Origin: Angelakisella sp.
Lineage (GTDB): Bacteria > Bacillota > Clostridia > Oscillospirales > Ruminococcaceae
Assembly (NCBI GenBank): GCA_022795575.1
Contig: JAAWGY010000006.1
Location: 1 to 25,814, forward strand
Direction: 5' to 3'
Length of the DNA: 25,814 bases
The notes beneath the pieces are model-generated. The model made no database searches, had not been told where the DNA came from, and saw only the letters and a list, made by a program, of their open reading frames with translations. The translations under genes were made by a program, and so were the position numbers. Positions 1 to 8,447 of the stretch are shown one piece after another. Position 1 is the first letter of the stretch. Each line of letters opens with the position of its first letter.

Positions 1-105
1 CTTGAAAGCCATCAAGGCTTCCTGCGTTTTTGGGGCTTCGGCAGCTGAAAAAGCTCCTCGCCCAGCTGTATGCCGCCAATTCTGATGATTGCTATAAGCA
101 ACGGG
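1..105. repeat. Family B palindromic repeat, diverged partial copy (B3)
   Basis: Read left to right this matches the reverse complement of the repeat at 25720-25814. Shared blocks in order are CTTGAAA, TTCCTGCG, TTTTTGG, TCGGCAG, an AAAAA run, CTCGCC and CTG. The right part (after about base 70) is diverged and its terminal repeat is not clear. The window begins inside the element, so its other half is not visible. No coding sequence is supported here. Confidence 0.6.
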
Positions 106-159
106 TAAACCAACAGAGGCCCCGGGGGGATGGCGCTTTGACCATCCCCCCGGGGCCTC
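103..159 (-). terminator. Terminator of the peptide-use operon
   Basis: A perfect 18-bp stem (116-133 pairs with 142-159) with an 8-base loop lies 14 bases beyond the stop codon of the last M24 gene. On the minus strand it is followed by GTTGGTTT, a weak U tract. The stem is so GC-rich (runs of C and G) that it should stop transcription or protect the 3' end even with few Us. Confidence 0.8.
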
Positions 160-172
160 CCTTGTCTGCCGG

Positions 173-1342
173 TTATCCCGCCGGCAGCTGGAACTGCTGC
201 CGGTCGTAGGTGGTAAGGCTTACCGCCCCGGTCTCGGTGACGGCCACCATGTCCTCCACCCGCAGATAGCATTCCCCGGGGAACCACATCTTGGGCTCGC
301 AGCAGAAGACCATCCCCGGCTGGATGACAAAATCCACCGAGCGGTTGATCCAGGGCATCTCGTGGACGTCGATGCCGATCTGGTGGCCGATCACCCCCCG
401 GTCCTTGTTGGTCATGTACTCCCCAAAGCCCATCCGGGTAAGCTCCTCCCGCACCATGCCGTCCAGGGCGCCAAGGTTGGTTTTGCCGGGGACGATGCCG
501 GCGATCATCCGGCACTGGGCCTCCTGGAGGGCCTGGTACCCCTCCCGCAGGTGTTCCGGCGCCCTGCCGCAGTAGAAGGAGCGGCCAAAGTCGGAGCAGT
601 AGCCGTCGATGACGTAGCCGAAGTCGAAGGCGGCGGAGCTCCCCGGGGCAAAGGGCAGGTCGTGGGGGTGGCCGGTGATGGTTTGGGCGGAGGGATGCCC
701 CTTTTTGGTGAAGAGCACCCCGGGGGCAAAGGCCAGGTCCTGGGCCCCGGCCTCCCGGCCCAGCCGCACCAGCAGCGCCTCCATCTCCCGGGAGGTGATG
801 CCGGGGCGGAGCCGGGCCACCGCCTTGCCCATGATCTCGTCGGTGACAGCCGCCGCGGCCCGGAGCTTTGCCAGCTCCCCGTCGTCCTTGTAGCGGCGCA
901 GCTCCTCCACCAGCGCCTCCCCCGGGCGGACGTCGCAGCCGGGCAGGGCGTCATTCAGGATGCCGGCCAGCCAGGGGGCGCAGCAGTCCCCCACGGCAAA
1001 GCTCCGCCCGGTGAGGCAGGGGCGCAGCCGGGCCGGCAGGTGGCCGGCGTACTCCGCCGCCGCCGGGATGGGGGAGGCGGCAAGGTCCCCCTCCCGCCAG
1101 GGGACGCAAAAGAGGCGGCTTTCCCCCTCCAGGGAGATCCACAGCAGGCAGTCCGGGGCGTTGAGGGCCTCGACGCTGGGGGCGCCCCGCTGGTTTTTGG
1201 TCTCGCTGGTGCGCTGGAAGGGGAGCCCCGCCAGGTCCAGCAGGTAGGCGAGGCTGGCCCCGGTGGCCAGCAGCAGGCCGTCCAGCTCCTCCCGGGCCAG
1301 CAGGTTTTGCAGGGCGATGATGCGCTTTTCGCTTTGGGTCAC
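173..1342 (-). CDS. M24 family metallopeptidase (Xaa-Pro aminopeptidase-like), third of three in the operon
   Basis: 389 aa, GTG start with GGGAGGG 8 bases upstream. The N-terminal creatinase-type domain (about 1-150) is weakly conserved and the C-terminal pita-bread catalytic domain covers about 160-375. All five metal ligands of the M24 fold are visible: D240 (FDFG), D251 (SDFGRSF), H320 (GHQIG), E349 (CEP) and E363 (RVEDM). Known members remove an N-terminal residue before proline or act on related substrates with two Mn or Co ions. It is the last gene of the operon, 16 bases after the M42 gene, and is followed by a strong terminator. A cytoplasmic role in trimming imported peptides is inferred from the operon; exact substrate cannot be read from the sequence. 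Confidence 0.88.
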   Translation of the reverse strand: MTQSEKRIIALQNLLAREELDGLLLATGASLAYLLDLAGLPFQRTSETKNQRGAPSVEALNAPDCLLWISLEGESRLFCVPWREGDLAASPIPAAAEYAGHLPARLRPCLTGRSFAVGDCCAPWLAGILNDALPGCDVRPGEALVEELRRYKDDGELAKLRAAAAVTDEIMGKAVARLRPGITSREMEALLVRLGREAGAQDLAFAPGVLFTKKGHPSAQTITGHPHDLPFAPGSSAAFDFGYVIDGYCSDFGRSFYCGRAPEHLREGYQALQEAQCRMIAGIVPGKTNLGALDGMVREELTRMGFGEYMTNKDRGVIGHQIGIDVHEMPWINRSVDFVIQPGMVFCCEPKMWFPGECYLRVEDMVAVTETGAVSLTTYDRQQFQLPAG

Positions 1343-1358
1343 GGGTTTTCCCTCCCTT

Positions 1359-2471
1359 CTACCGGTTGGAGCGGCGGATCCGCTCCACCATGGGCCAGTC
1401 CAGCACCCTGCAAAACTCGGTAAGCAGGGCGATGGTATCGGCCATGTCCTTGCGGTGGATCACCGCCCGGTGGGAATGGATGGCCCGGGCGGGGATGGAG
1501 ATGGTCATGTTCAGCACCCCGTCAAACAGCTTGTGGATGGCGCCGCTGTCGGTGCCGCCCCGGAGGAAGATGTCGTGGGTAAAGCTGAGCCCCAGCCGGC
1601 CGCACAGCTCCTCCATGATGTAGGCCAGCTCCCGGTTGCAGATCACCGAGCCGTCCATGAGGCAGAGGGTGACGCCGCTGCCCAAGGGGGCGCCGTATTT
1701 GGCGTCGGGGACATCGGAGGCCAGGGTGACGTCCAGGGCGATGGCGATATCCGGGTGGACGGCGTAGCCCGCCGTCTGGGCCCCCCGGAGGCCCACCTCC
1801 TCCTGGACGGTGCCCACGGCGTAGACGTCGGCCTGGTGGGCCGTCCCCCTCAGGGCCCGGAGCACCGCGGTCGCCACCGCCGCCCCGGCCCGGTCGTCCC
1901 AGGCCTTGCCCAAAAGGTAGTTGGGGTTGTTCATCACCCGGAAGGCGGTCCGGGGGGTGATGGGGTCCCCAACCCGGATGCCCAGGGCTTTTACCTCGTC
2001 GGCGTCGTTGACGCCCAGGTCCACAAAGAGGTCGTCCAGCTCCTTCACCTTGGCCCGCTCCTCCGGGGGCATCCCGTGGGGCGGCGGGGAGCTGATCACC
2101 CCCAGGTACTCCTGTCCCTCCCGGGTGGTGATCGTCACCTCCTGGGCCAGCAGCAGGTGGGGCCACATCCCCCCTACGTTGATGACACGCAAAAAGCCGC
2201 TGTCCTCGATTTTCTTCACCAAAAAGCCCACCTCGTCCAGGTGGCCAAAGAGGGCCACCTTGGGGCCGCCGGTGCCCCTTTTGCAGGCGATCAGGCTGCC
2301 CAGGTTGTCGTACCGCAGCTCGTCGGCTACGTCCTTCAGGTACTCGGCCATCACCCGGCTGGCCCCCTTTTCGTGGCCGCAGATGCCGTTTGCCTCCGAA
2401 AAGCGCCGCAGCAGCTCCAGGTCCAGCTCACCGTAGGGCTCCGTCGGCAGCTTCCTTGTTGCTTCCGCCAT
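1359..2471 (-). CDS. M42 family aminopeptidase (glutamyl aminopeptidase / TET type)
   Basis: 370 aa, ATG start preceded by an AAAGGACGGG ribosome site; the start overlaps the end of the upstream EamA gene by 44 bases. Co-catalytic metal site residues are present: H77 and D79 (GHLDEVG), D192 or D193 (KAWDDRAG), E224-E225 (QEEVG, catalytic base and ligand), D247 (ALDVT) and H332 (AIHSH). M42 enzymes form large tetrahedral cytoplasmic complexes that remove N-terminal residues from short peptides; these family members are often wrongly named endoglucanase M. Here it complements the M24 enzymes, which handle bonds next to proline. Substrate preference is not visible. Confidence 0.9.
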   Translation of the reverse strand: MAEATRKLPTEPYGELDLELLRRFSEANGICGHEKGASRVMAEYLKDVADELRYDNLGSLIACKRGTGGPKVALFGHLDEVGFLVKKIEDSGFLRVINVGGMWPHLLLAQEVTITTREGQEYLGVISSPPPHGMPPEERAKVKELDDLFVDLGVNDADEVKALGIRVGDPITPRTAFRVMNNPNYLLGKAWDDRAGAAVATAVLRALRGTAHQADVYAVGTVQEEVGLRGAQTAGYAVHPDIAIALDVTLASDVPDAKYGAPLGSGVTLCLMDGSVICNRELAYIMEELCGRLGLSFTHDIFLRGGTDSGAIHKLFDGVLNMTISIPARAIHSHRAVIHRKDMADTIALLTEFCRVLDWPMVERIRRSNR

Positions 2472-3399
2472 GGATCATCCCGTCCTTTCCGTTTTCTTTG
2501 CGGCCCAGCCGCAGGTTCAGGTAGTTGGCGCCCACAATCAGCGCCGCCCCGATGTAGGAATAGACCGGGATGGACTGGTGGAGCACCGTTAGGGATATGA
2601 TAAGGGTATAAACGTTCTGCACATAGGAATAGGGGGAGAGCCGGGAGGCCTCGGCCCGGCGGTAGGCCAGGTTGAGGAAAAGCTGTCCCACACAGACGCC
2701 CAGCCCCATACCCACCATATAAAGGAGGTCCCGGGGCGTCGGGGCGCCCCCCCGGCCCGCCTCCCCCATCAGGTAGCAGGGCAGGGCAAAGGCGGCGGAG
2801 AGGGCGCAGTAGGCAAACACCACCGTGTAGGGGTGGGCGGCATCTCTAAGGCGGCGGACCACGCAGTAGGCCGCCCCCCCAAAGGCCGCCCCCGCCAGGG
2901 CGAAGAGGCAGAAGGGATCGGTGAGGAGGGCAGGGGAGGGGCGCACCGTCACCAGCACCCCCAAAAAGCAGACCAGCACCACAAGGTACTGGGCCCTGCT
3001 CACCCGCTCCCGGAGCCAGACCGCCGCTGTCACCATGGTGAAGATGGCGGAGGTGGAGGTAAGCACCCCAAGCTCGAAGAGGGGGCGGCTGCTGAAGGTG
3101 GTGGCCACCACCACAAAGAGGGTGGACAAAAAGCCCAAAAAGGCCCGCCAGAGGAGCAGCCCCGGCTCCCGCCCCACAAAGCTGATTTTCCTGCGCAGCA
3201 GGATCACCCCAAAGATGACCACCCCCACCATGTTGTGGATGAACATCTTCTCAAAGACTCCCGCCCGGTCCCCCAGGGCGTTGGAAAAGCTCTGGTTAAG
3301 AGCAAAGCCCAGGGAGGAGATAAGGATGCAGAGGACACCAACGAGAAAGTCCCGGTCAGGGCTGCCCGCCGCATAGCCAGATCTCGGTTTGCCGTTCAC
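2428..3399 (-). CDS. EamA/DMT family transporter in the peptide operon
   Basis: About 323 aa from a GTG at 3399 with AAAGGACGGAG 12 bases upstream. An ATG at 3438 is also in frame but would overlap the preceding peptidase by 83 bases and has AGGAGG directly against it. About ten hydrophobic segments in two repeats of five (first one FLVGVLCILISSLGF) and a short charged tail fit the drug/metabolite transporter superfamily. Many relatives export amino acids or metabolites. Lying between peptidase genes, it may export surplus amino acids released from peptides; that is an inference. The start choice is the main uncertainty. Confidence 0.82.
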   Translation of the reverse strand: MNGKPRSGYAAGSPDRDFLVGVLCILISSLGFALNQSFSNALGDRAGVFEKMFIHNMVGVVIFGVILLRRKISFVGREPGLLLWRAFLGFLSTLFVVVATTFSSRPLFELGVLTSTSAIFTMVTAAVWLRERVSRAQYLVVLVCFLGVLVTVRPSPALLTDPFCLFALAGAAFGGAAYCVVRRLRDAAHPYTVVFAYCALSAAFALPCYLMGEAGRGGAPTPRDLLYMVGMGLGVCVGQLFLNLAYRRAEASRLSPYSYVQNVYTLIISLTVLHQSIPVYSYIGAALIVGANYLNLRLGRKENGKDGMIHGGSNKEAADGALR

Positions 3400-4537
3400 T
3401 GATAAATTCAGCTCCGTCCTTTGTAAGATAGGCCACATCCTCCTGGCCGATCCGTCCCCGGTCCAGGTAGAGGTTGGCGTCGATGGTAAGGACCAGCCCC
3501 TCCTCCAGGGGGGCCTCCCCGCCGCCGCCGGGGCGGTGCCGGGTCATGGAAACCCCGCCGTCGTGGGCGGCGCGGCCCACCTGGTGGCCGAAGGAGTAGC
3601 GGAACTCGGGGTAGCCCTGGTCGGTGAGGCCCTTGCGGGCGGCGCTGTCCGGCTCCCAGCCCATCCTGCCCGGCTGCATCAGGGCCACCCCCTGGTCGAT
3701 GGCCCGGTGGAGGTTTGCCAGATGCTCCTTGTAAACCTCCGGGATGTCGGTTTCCCCGTCCCGGAGGAGGTAGTAGGTCCGCTGGATATCGGAGCAGTAG
3801 CCCTTTACCTTGACGCCGAAGTCCAGGTTGATCAGGTCCCCCTTTTCCGCCCGGCGGTCCCCGGGGCCGGCGTGGCCAATCACCGGGTTGGGCCCGATGA
3901 ACACCCCGGGGTTTTGGTCGTGGTCCCAGGCGTCCTCCGCCCCGTAAAATGCGATGCGCTGCTGGCAGAACTGGTAGATGTCCCGCTGGGAGACACCCTC
4001 CCGGATAAAGCCGGCCACCTCCCGGAGGATGGTTTCGGTGAGCTTGGTGGCCTCCCGGATGCGGCGGAGCTCCTCCGGGGCTTTGCGGCCCCGTAGCTTG
4101 CCGATGATCCCCTCTGCCGAGATCAGCTTCCCGGCAAAGCCGCACCGCTCCAGCAGGGCGGTAAGGTAAAGGTACATCCCGTGGGTAAGGCCGTCCGCCG
4201 CCACGTCCCGGGAGTAGTTGAGGGCGATGGTGCCGGGGGCCAGCCGGGCAAGGAGGGCGGCAAAGCCGGCCTCAAAATCGGCGCCGTAGTTTATCACCTC
4301 GTCGCAGACGCCGGTCTGCTCCAGCCCCAGGTGGTCCAGCTGGCTGGCCAGGGCGATGGTCCGCCCCTCCCCGGTGATAAACAGGCCGGTGATGCCGCCA
4401 AACTCCACCGGGCAGAGGAGGGGCAGGACGGGGTCGTTGTTCATAATGGTCTCCCGGGCCAGGGTGAGCCAGAGGTCCACCCCCTCCTCCCGGACAATGG
4501 CCTGGGCCTGACGCATCTTTTCCTGGTGCAGGGTCAT
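3356..4537 (-). CDS. M24 family metallopeptidase with an altered metal ligand, second in the operon
   Basis: 393 aa. The ATG at 4537 has AAAGGAGAG upstream and overlaps the TGA of the ATPase gene as ATGA, so the longer open frame to 4645 is not used. Metal ligands seen: D239 (NLDFG), D250 (SDIQRTY), H318 (GHQVG) and E366 (GQEDV). The fourth position, normally Glu in a TIEP-type motif, reads LTIDANLYL with Asp353. The enzyme may still bind metal but with changed geometry. Position after the transporter ATPases suggests action on imported peptides. It could be an Xaa-Pro dipeptidase or a creatinase-like hydrolase; the sequence alone does not decide. Confidence 0.86.
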   Translation of the reverse strand: MTLHQEKMRQAQAIVREEGVDLWLTLARETIMNNDPVLPLLCPVEFGGITGLFITGEGRTIALASQLDHLGLEQTGVCDEVINYGADFEAGFAALLARLAPGTIALNYSRDVAADGLTHGMYLYLTALLERCGFAGKLISAEGIIGKLRGRKAPEELRRIREATKLTETILREVAGFIREGVSQRDIYQFCQQRIAFYGAEDAWDHDQNPGVFIGPNPVIGHAGPGDRRAEKGDLINLDFGVKVKGYCSDIQRTYYLLRDGETDIPEVYKEHLANLHRAIDQGVALMQPGRMGWEPDSAARKGLTDQGYPEFRYSFGHQVGRAAHDGGVSMTRHRPGGGGEAPLEEGLVLTIDANLYLDRGRIGQEDVAYLTKDGAEFISERQTEIWLCGGQP

Positions 4538-5526
4538 GGTGCTTTTCTCTCCTTTCGCACACGGTCGCAGGCGGCAAGGTGGCCCGGGGCCACCTCTGCC
4601 AGCCGGGGTGCCGTTTTGCTGCACGCCGGCGCGGCGTAGGGGCACCGCCCCGCAAAGGGGCAGGCGTCCTCCGGGGTGTTGATGGGGCTGGGGATATCCC
4701 CCGTCAGCCGGATCATCTGCCGCCGGCGCTGGACCGCCGGGTCGGGGATAGGGATGGCGGAGATGAGGGCCTCGGTGTAGGGGTGGGCGGGGTCGTCGTA
4801 GAGGAGGTCCGCCGGGGCCAGCTCCACCATGCTCCCCAGGTACATCACCCCCACCCGGTCGCTGATGTACTTGACCAGGGAGAGGTTGTGGGAGATAAAG
4901 ATGAGGGTGAGGCCGAACTCCTCCTGAAGGCTTTTAAGCAGGTTGACGATTTGGGCCTGGATGGAGACATCCAGGGCGCTGGTGGGCTCGTCGCAGATAA
5001 TCACCTCCGGCTCCACCGCCAGGGAGCGGGCGATGCCGATGCGCTGCCGCTGGCCGCCGGAAAACTCGTGGGGGAACCGGTCGGCGTGCTCCGCCCCCAG
5101 CCCCACCATCCCCAGCAGCTCGCGGATCCGCCTGTCCTGGCCGGGGCGGTCCCCCCGGAGGATGCCGTGGTTGCGCATCCCCTCCCGGATGATCTCCCGT
5201 ACCGTCATCCGGGGGTCCAGGGAGGAGTAGGGGTCCTGGAAGATCATCTGCACCTCCTTGGCGTAGCGGTGGGCCTGGGCCCGGTCCATCCGGAAGATAT
5301 CCTGGCCCTTGTACCGCGCCGTGCCGGCGGTGGCGGTGTAAAGCCGTTTGAGGGTCCGGCCCAGGGTGGTTTTGCCGCAGCCGGATTCCCCCACAATGCC
5401 CACCGTCTCCCCCTTGGCGATGGTGAGGGAAAGGTCCCGCACCGCCTTAAGGGTGTTGTGGTTATCCAAAAGAAAGAACTTGCTCAGCCCTTCGATCTCG
5501 AAGAGAAGCTCCGGTGTCGTGGTCAC
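4534..5526 (-). CDS. dppF: Peptide ABC transporter ATP-binding protein, DppF/OppF type
   Basis: 330 aa from a GTG at 5526 that overlaps the stop of the upstream ATPase gene (GTGA) and has GGGAGGTG close upstream; an ATG at 5541 is the alternative. Walker A is GESGCGKTT, the ABC signature is FSGGQRQR and Walker B is VIICDEPTSALD. The C-terminal oligopeptide/dipeptide extension contains CPFAGRCPYAAPAC, the Cys cluster that in several Dpp/Opp ATPases holds an iron-sulfur cluster. It pairs with DppD to power peptide uptake through DppB and DppC. It is translationally coupled on both sides. Confidence 0.93.
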   Translation of the reverse strand: MTTTPELLFEIEGLSKFFLLDNHNTLKAVRDLSLTIAKGETVGIVGESGCGKTTLGRTLKRLYTATAGTARYKGQDIFRMDRAQAHRYAKEVQMIFQDPYSSLDPRMTVREIIREGMRNHGILRGDRPGQDRRIRELLGMVGLGAEHADRFPHEFSGGQRQRIGIARSLAVEPEVIICDEPTSALDVSIQAQIVNLLKSLQEEFGLTLIFISHNLSLVKYISDRVGVMYLGSMVELAPADLLYDDPAHPYTEALISAIPIPDPAVQRRRQMIRLTGDIPSPINTPEDACPFAGRCPYAAPACSKTAPRLAEVAPGHLAACDRVRKERKAP

Positions 5527-6530
5527 AGCGCCACCTCCCATCCGGTTTTCTGCCGGGTCTCCGCCGCCTCGTCGTCCAGGAGGAAGCAGGCGCAGCGGTG
5601 GCCGGGCTGGAGCTCCCGCTCCGCCGGGGCCGTTTGGCGGCAGATAGCCATGGCGTACCGGCACCGGGCGCTGAAGGCGCAGCCGGGGGCGGGATTGAGG
5701 GCATCGGGCGGGGTGCCGCCGATGTAGGTGAGCCGGGCGTTGTGGGGGGCGTCCAGCCGGGGGATGGATTCCAGCAGGCCCCGGGTGTAGGGGTGGGCCG
5801 AGTGGTAAAAGATCTGGTCCGAGCTCCCCGTCTCCACCACCCGCCCGGCGTACATCACGGCGATGCGGTCGGCGTTGGCCGCCACCACCCCCAAGTCGTG
5901 GGTGATAAGGACGATGGAGCAGCCCACCTCCTCCCGGAGCTTGACGAGGAGGTCCATGATCTGGGCCTGGATGGTGACATCCAGGGCGGTGGTGGGCTCG
6001 TCGGCAATCAGCAGCTTGGGCCGGCAGGCCAGGGCGATGGCGATCATCACCCGCTGGCGCATCCCGCCGGAGAGGTTGTGGATGTACTGGTGGTACCGCT
6101 TTTCCGGGTGGTTGATGCCCACCTGGGTCAGCAGCTCCAGGGCCCGGTCCCGGGCCTCCTTGCGGCTGAGCTTCTGGTGGCGCAGCAGGCTTTCGGTGAT
6201 CTGCCGGCCAATTTTCATGGTGGGGTTCAGGCTGGTCATGGCGTCCTGGAAGATGATACCGATTTGGGAGCCCCGGATGGACTGCATCTGGCGGTCGGTG
6301 TACCGGGTGATGTCCTCCCCGTCAAAGAGGATGCGGCCCCCCTTGAGGTGGCAGGGGGTGAGCTGCAAAATGGTCTGCATCATGACGCTTTTGCCGCTGC
6401 CCGATTCCCCCACAATGGCCAGCACCTCCCCCCGGCCCAGGTCAAAGGAGGCCTCCCGCACCGCCTGTACCTCGCCGTTGTAGGTGTGGAAGCTGATTGA
6501 AAGATCCTGCACCGAAAGTAACGTTTCCAT
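5523..6530 (-). CDS. dppD: Peptide ABC transporter ATP-binding protein, DppD/OppD type
   Basis: 335 aa, ATG start with AAAGGAGGAG upstream. Walker A GESGSGKS lies at 41-48, the signature is LSGGMRQR, Walker B is LLIADEPTTALD and an H-loop LITHDLG follows. The C-terminal extension has GCAFSARCRYAMAIC, the Cys-rich segment usual in this family. It forms the heterodimeric motor with DppF. The gene begins 19 bases after dppC ends and overlaps dppF by 4 bases. Confidence 0.93.
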   Translation of the reverse strand: METLLSVQDLSISFHTYNGEVQAVREASFDLGRGEVLAIVGESGSGKSVMMQTILQLTPCHLKGGRILFDGEDITRYTDRQMQSIRGSQIGIIFQDAMTSLNPTMKIGRQITESLLRHQKLSRKEARDRALELLTQVGINHPEKRYHQYIHNLSGGMRQRVMIAIALACRPKLLIADEPTTALDVTIQAQIMDLLVKLREEVGCSIVLITHDLGVVAANADRIAVMYAGRVVETGSSDQIFYHSAHPYTRGLLESIPRLDAPHNARLTYIGGTPPDALNPAPGCAFSARCRYAMAICRQTAPAERELQPGHRCACFLLDDEAAETRQKTGWEVAL

Positions 6531-6549
6531 AGGCTTTGCTCCTCCTTTC

Positions 6550-7506
6550 CTACCTGCGCAGCTTGGGGTCCACGGCGTCCCGCAGGGCGTCCCCGATGAG
6601 CTGTAGGGAAAGCATCAGCAGGCTGATTACCGCCGAGGGGATGATGAGCTGGTAGGGGTAGTTGCGCATCTCCCGGATGCCGGTGGAGATCAGCTGCCCC
6701 AGGCTGGTGAGGGGGGCGGCCAGGCCGATGCCCAAAAAGCTGAGGAAAGCCTCCGAGAAGATGGCCCCGGGGATGGCCATGGAGAGGGAGACGATGATGA
6801 TGCCCATGCAGTTGGGGATCAGGTGCTTTGCCATAATGCCTACCGGGCCGGTATCCAGCCCCCGGGCGGCAAGGATGTAGTCCTCGTTCTTCAGGTTGAG
6901 GATCTGCCCCCGGACCAGCCGGGCCATGGAGAGCCAGCCGGTGAGGGTAAGGGCCATCATAATGGGGAGGATGCCGGAGCCGAACACCATCATAATGATG
7001 ATGACGTAGATCAGGTAGGGGATGGCGTCCAGCACATCCACCGCCCGCATGATGATCACGTCCACCATCCCCCCGCAGTAGCCGCTGACGCAGCCCACCA
7101 GCACCCCGATCAGGGCCTGGACCAGGGCGGCGGAAAAGCCGATGAGGAGGGAATACCGGGTGCCCATCCAGATGCGGGCCCACAGGTCCCGGCCCAGGGT
7201 ATCCACCCCAAACCAGTGTTCCCCGCTGGGCCCCAGGGCCTTGCGGCCCCCCTCCGCCATCTGGCGGGAGACCGAGGCCACGTCGGTGGTGCGGTAGTCG
7301 TAGGGGGTCATCAGGGGGCCGATGAGGGCCATGGCCACCAGCAGCGCCAAGACCACCACGCTGACCACCGCCACCCGGTTGCGGAAGAACCGCCCGGCCA
7401 CGTCCCGGGCGTAGGAGAGCTGGGGCTTTTGGATATGCTCCGCCTGTACCTCGTCCGCCCCAAGGTGGCGGTACAGGTCCTGGGTTCTGCGTGCTGCGTC
7501 AGCCAT
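6550..7506 (-). CDS. dppC: Peptide ABC transporter permease, DppC/OppC type
   Basis: 318 aa, ATG start with GGAGGAAAGG upstream; it overlaps the end of dppB by 8 bases. A soluble N-terminal stretch of about 40 residues precedes the first membrane segment (VAVVSVVVLALLVAMALIG). A periplasmic-type loop with HWFGVDTLGRDLWARI is the family hallmark. Five more hydrophobic segments follow, and the EAA loop that contacts the ATPases is seen near ILAARGLDTGPVGIMAKHL. With DppB it forms the membrane channel for peptides. Confidence 0.93.
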   Translation of the reverse strand: MADAARRTQDLYRHLGADEVQAEHIQKPQLSYARDVAGRFFRNRVAVVSVVVLALLVAMALIGPLMTPYDYRTTDVASVSRQMAEGGRKALGPSGEHWFGVDTLGRDLWARIWMGTRYSLLIGFSAALVQALIGVLVGCVSGYCGGMVDVIIMRAVDVLDAIPYLIYVIIIMMVFGSGILPIMMALTLTGWLSMARLVRGQILNLKNEDYILAARGLDTGPVGIMAKHLIPNCMGIIIVSLSMAIPGAIFSEAFLSFLGIGLAAPLTSLGQLISTGIREMRNYPYQLIIPSAVISLLMLSLQLIGDALRDAVDPKLRR

Positions 7507-8428
7507 TGGCCTTTCCTCCTAAGCGTATCCGGGGGTCCACTACGCCGTAAAGAATATCGATGGCGAAATTCACCGTGACGAGGAACAGCCCGTAAAAGAT
7601 GGTAAGCCCCATGATCAGCGAGTAATCCTGGGTGTTGATGGATTCCACAAAGTAGTTGCCCAGCCCCGGCACCGCAAAGATGCTCTCCACCACAAAGGAG
7701 CCCATGAGGAGGCTGGCGGTGGTGGGGCCCATTACCGCCAGCAGCGGCAGCAGCGAGTTGCGCACCTGGTGGCTAAAGATCACCTGGTGCTTGCGCAGCC
7801 CCTTGGACCGGGCGGTTTTGACAAAGTCGCTGTCCGCCACCTCCAGCATACTGGTCCGCATCAGCCGGGAAAACTTGGCGATGGTGGGCAGCGACAGGGC
7901 GATGGTGGGCAGGATGGTGTGGCGGAAGGTGGTGTACCGGGCCACCGGAAAAACAGGGAAGACGATGGCCAGGGTGTACTGGAGGAGGGAGGCCACCACA
8001 AAGCTGGGGATGGAGATGCCGATGATGGCCACCACAATGGAGAGGTAGTCCAGGGGCTTTTTGCGGTTGAGGGCGGCCAAAATGCCCAGCCCCACCCCCA
8101 CGATGGTGGCGGTAAAGAGGGCCCGCAGCCCCAGGTCCAGGGACTGGGGGAAGGCGGCGCTGATGATATCCGCCACCGGCTTGCCCCGGTAATAGACCGA
8201 AATGCCCAGGTCCCCCCGCAGGAGGTTGCCCATATAGGCGATGTACTGCTCCGTCACCGGCTTGTCGAAGCCATAAAGAGCCTGGAGCTGGGCCCGCATC
8301 TCCTCGGTATATTCCGGCCCGGAGAAGGGGTCCCCGGGGATGGCCTTGATGGCGAAGAAGACCACGGTGCAGAGCACCAGGATGGTCAGGGCGCTGATGA
8401 TGAAGCGTTTGATAACGTATTTCAGCAA
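7499..8428 (-). CDS. dppB: Peptide ABC transporter permease, DppB/OppB type
   Basis: 309 aa from a TTG at 8428 with AAGGGGG about 8 bases upstream; no ATG fits better because the first membrane helix (FIISALTILVLCTVVFFAI) starts right after. Family marks include PGDPF after helix 1, the loop with GLDLGLR-like sequence before helix 2, and the EAA motif around DSDFVKTARSKGLRKHQVIFSHQVRNS. Six hydrophobic segments are visible. It is the inner membrane channel partner of DppC. Confidence 0.92.
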   Translation of the reverse strand: MLKYVIKRFIISALTILVLCTVVFFAIKAIPGDPFSGPEYTEEMRAQLQALYGFDKPVTEQYIAYMGNLLRGDLGISVYYRGKPVADIISAAFPQSLDLGLRALFTATIVGVGLGILAALNRKKPLDYLSIVVAIIGISIPSFVVASLLQYTLAIVFPVFPVARYTTFRHTILPTIALSLPTIAKFSRLMRTSMLEVADSDFVKTARSKGLRKHQVIFSHQVRNSLLPLLAVMGPTTASLLMGSFVVESIFAVPGLGNYFVESINTQDYSLIMGLTIFYGLFLVTVNFAIDILYGVVDPRIRLGGKANG

Positions 8429-8447
8429 GGGATTGCCCCCTTCCGGT

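Noticed and set aside
1263..2600. Long plus-strand frame opposite the M42 gene, and similar ones at 362-1423 and 4579-5727
   Set aside because: Same antisense GC effect, no motifs, conflict with well-supported genes.
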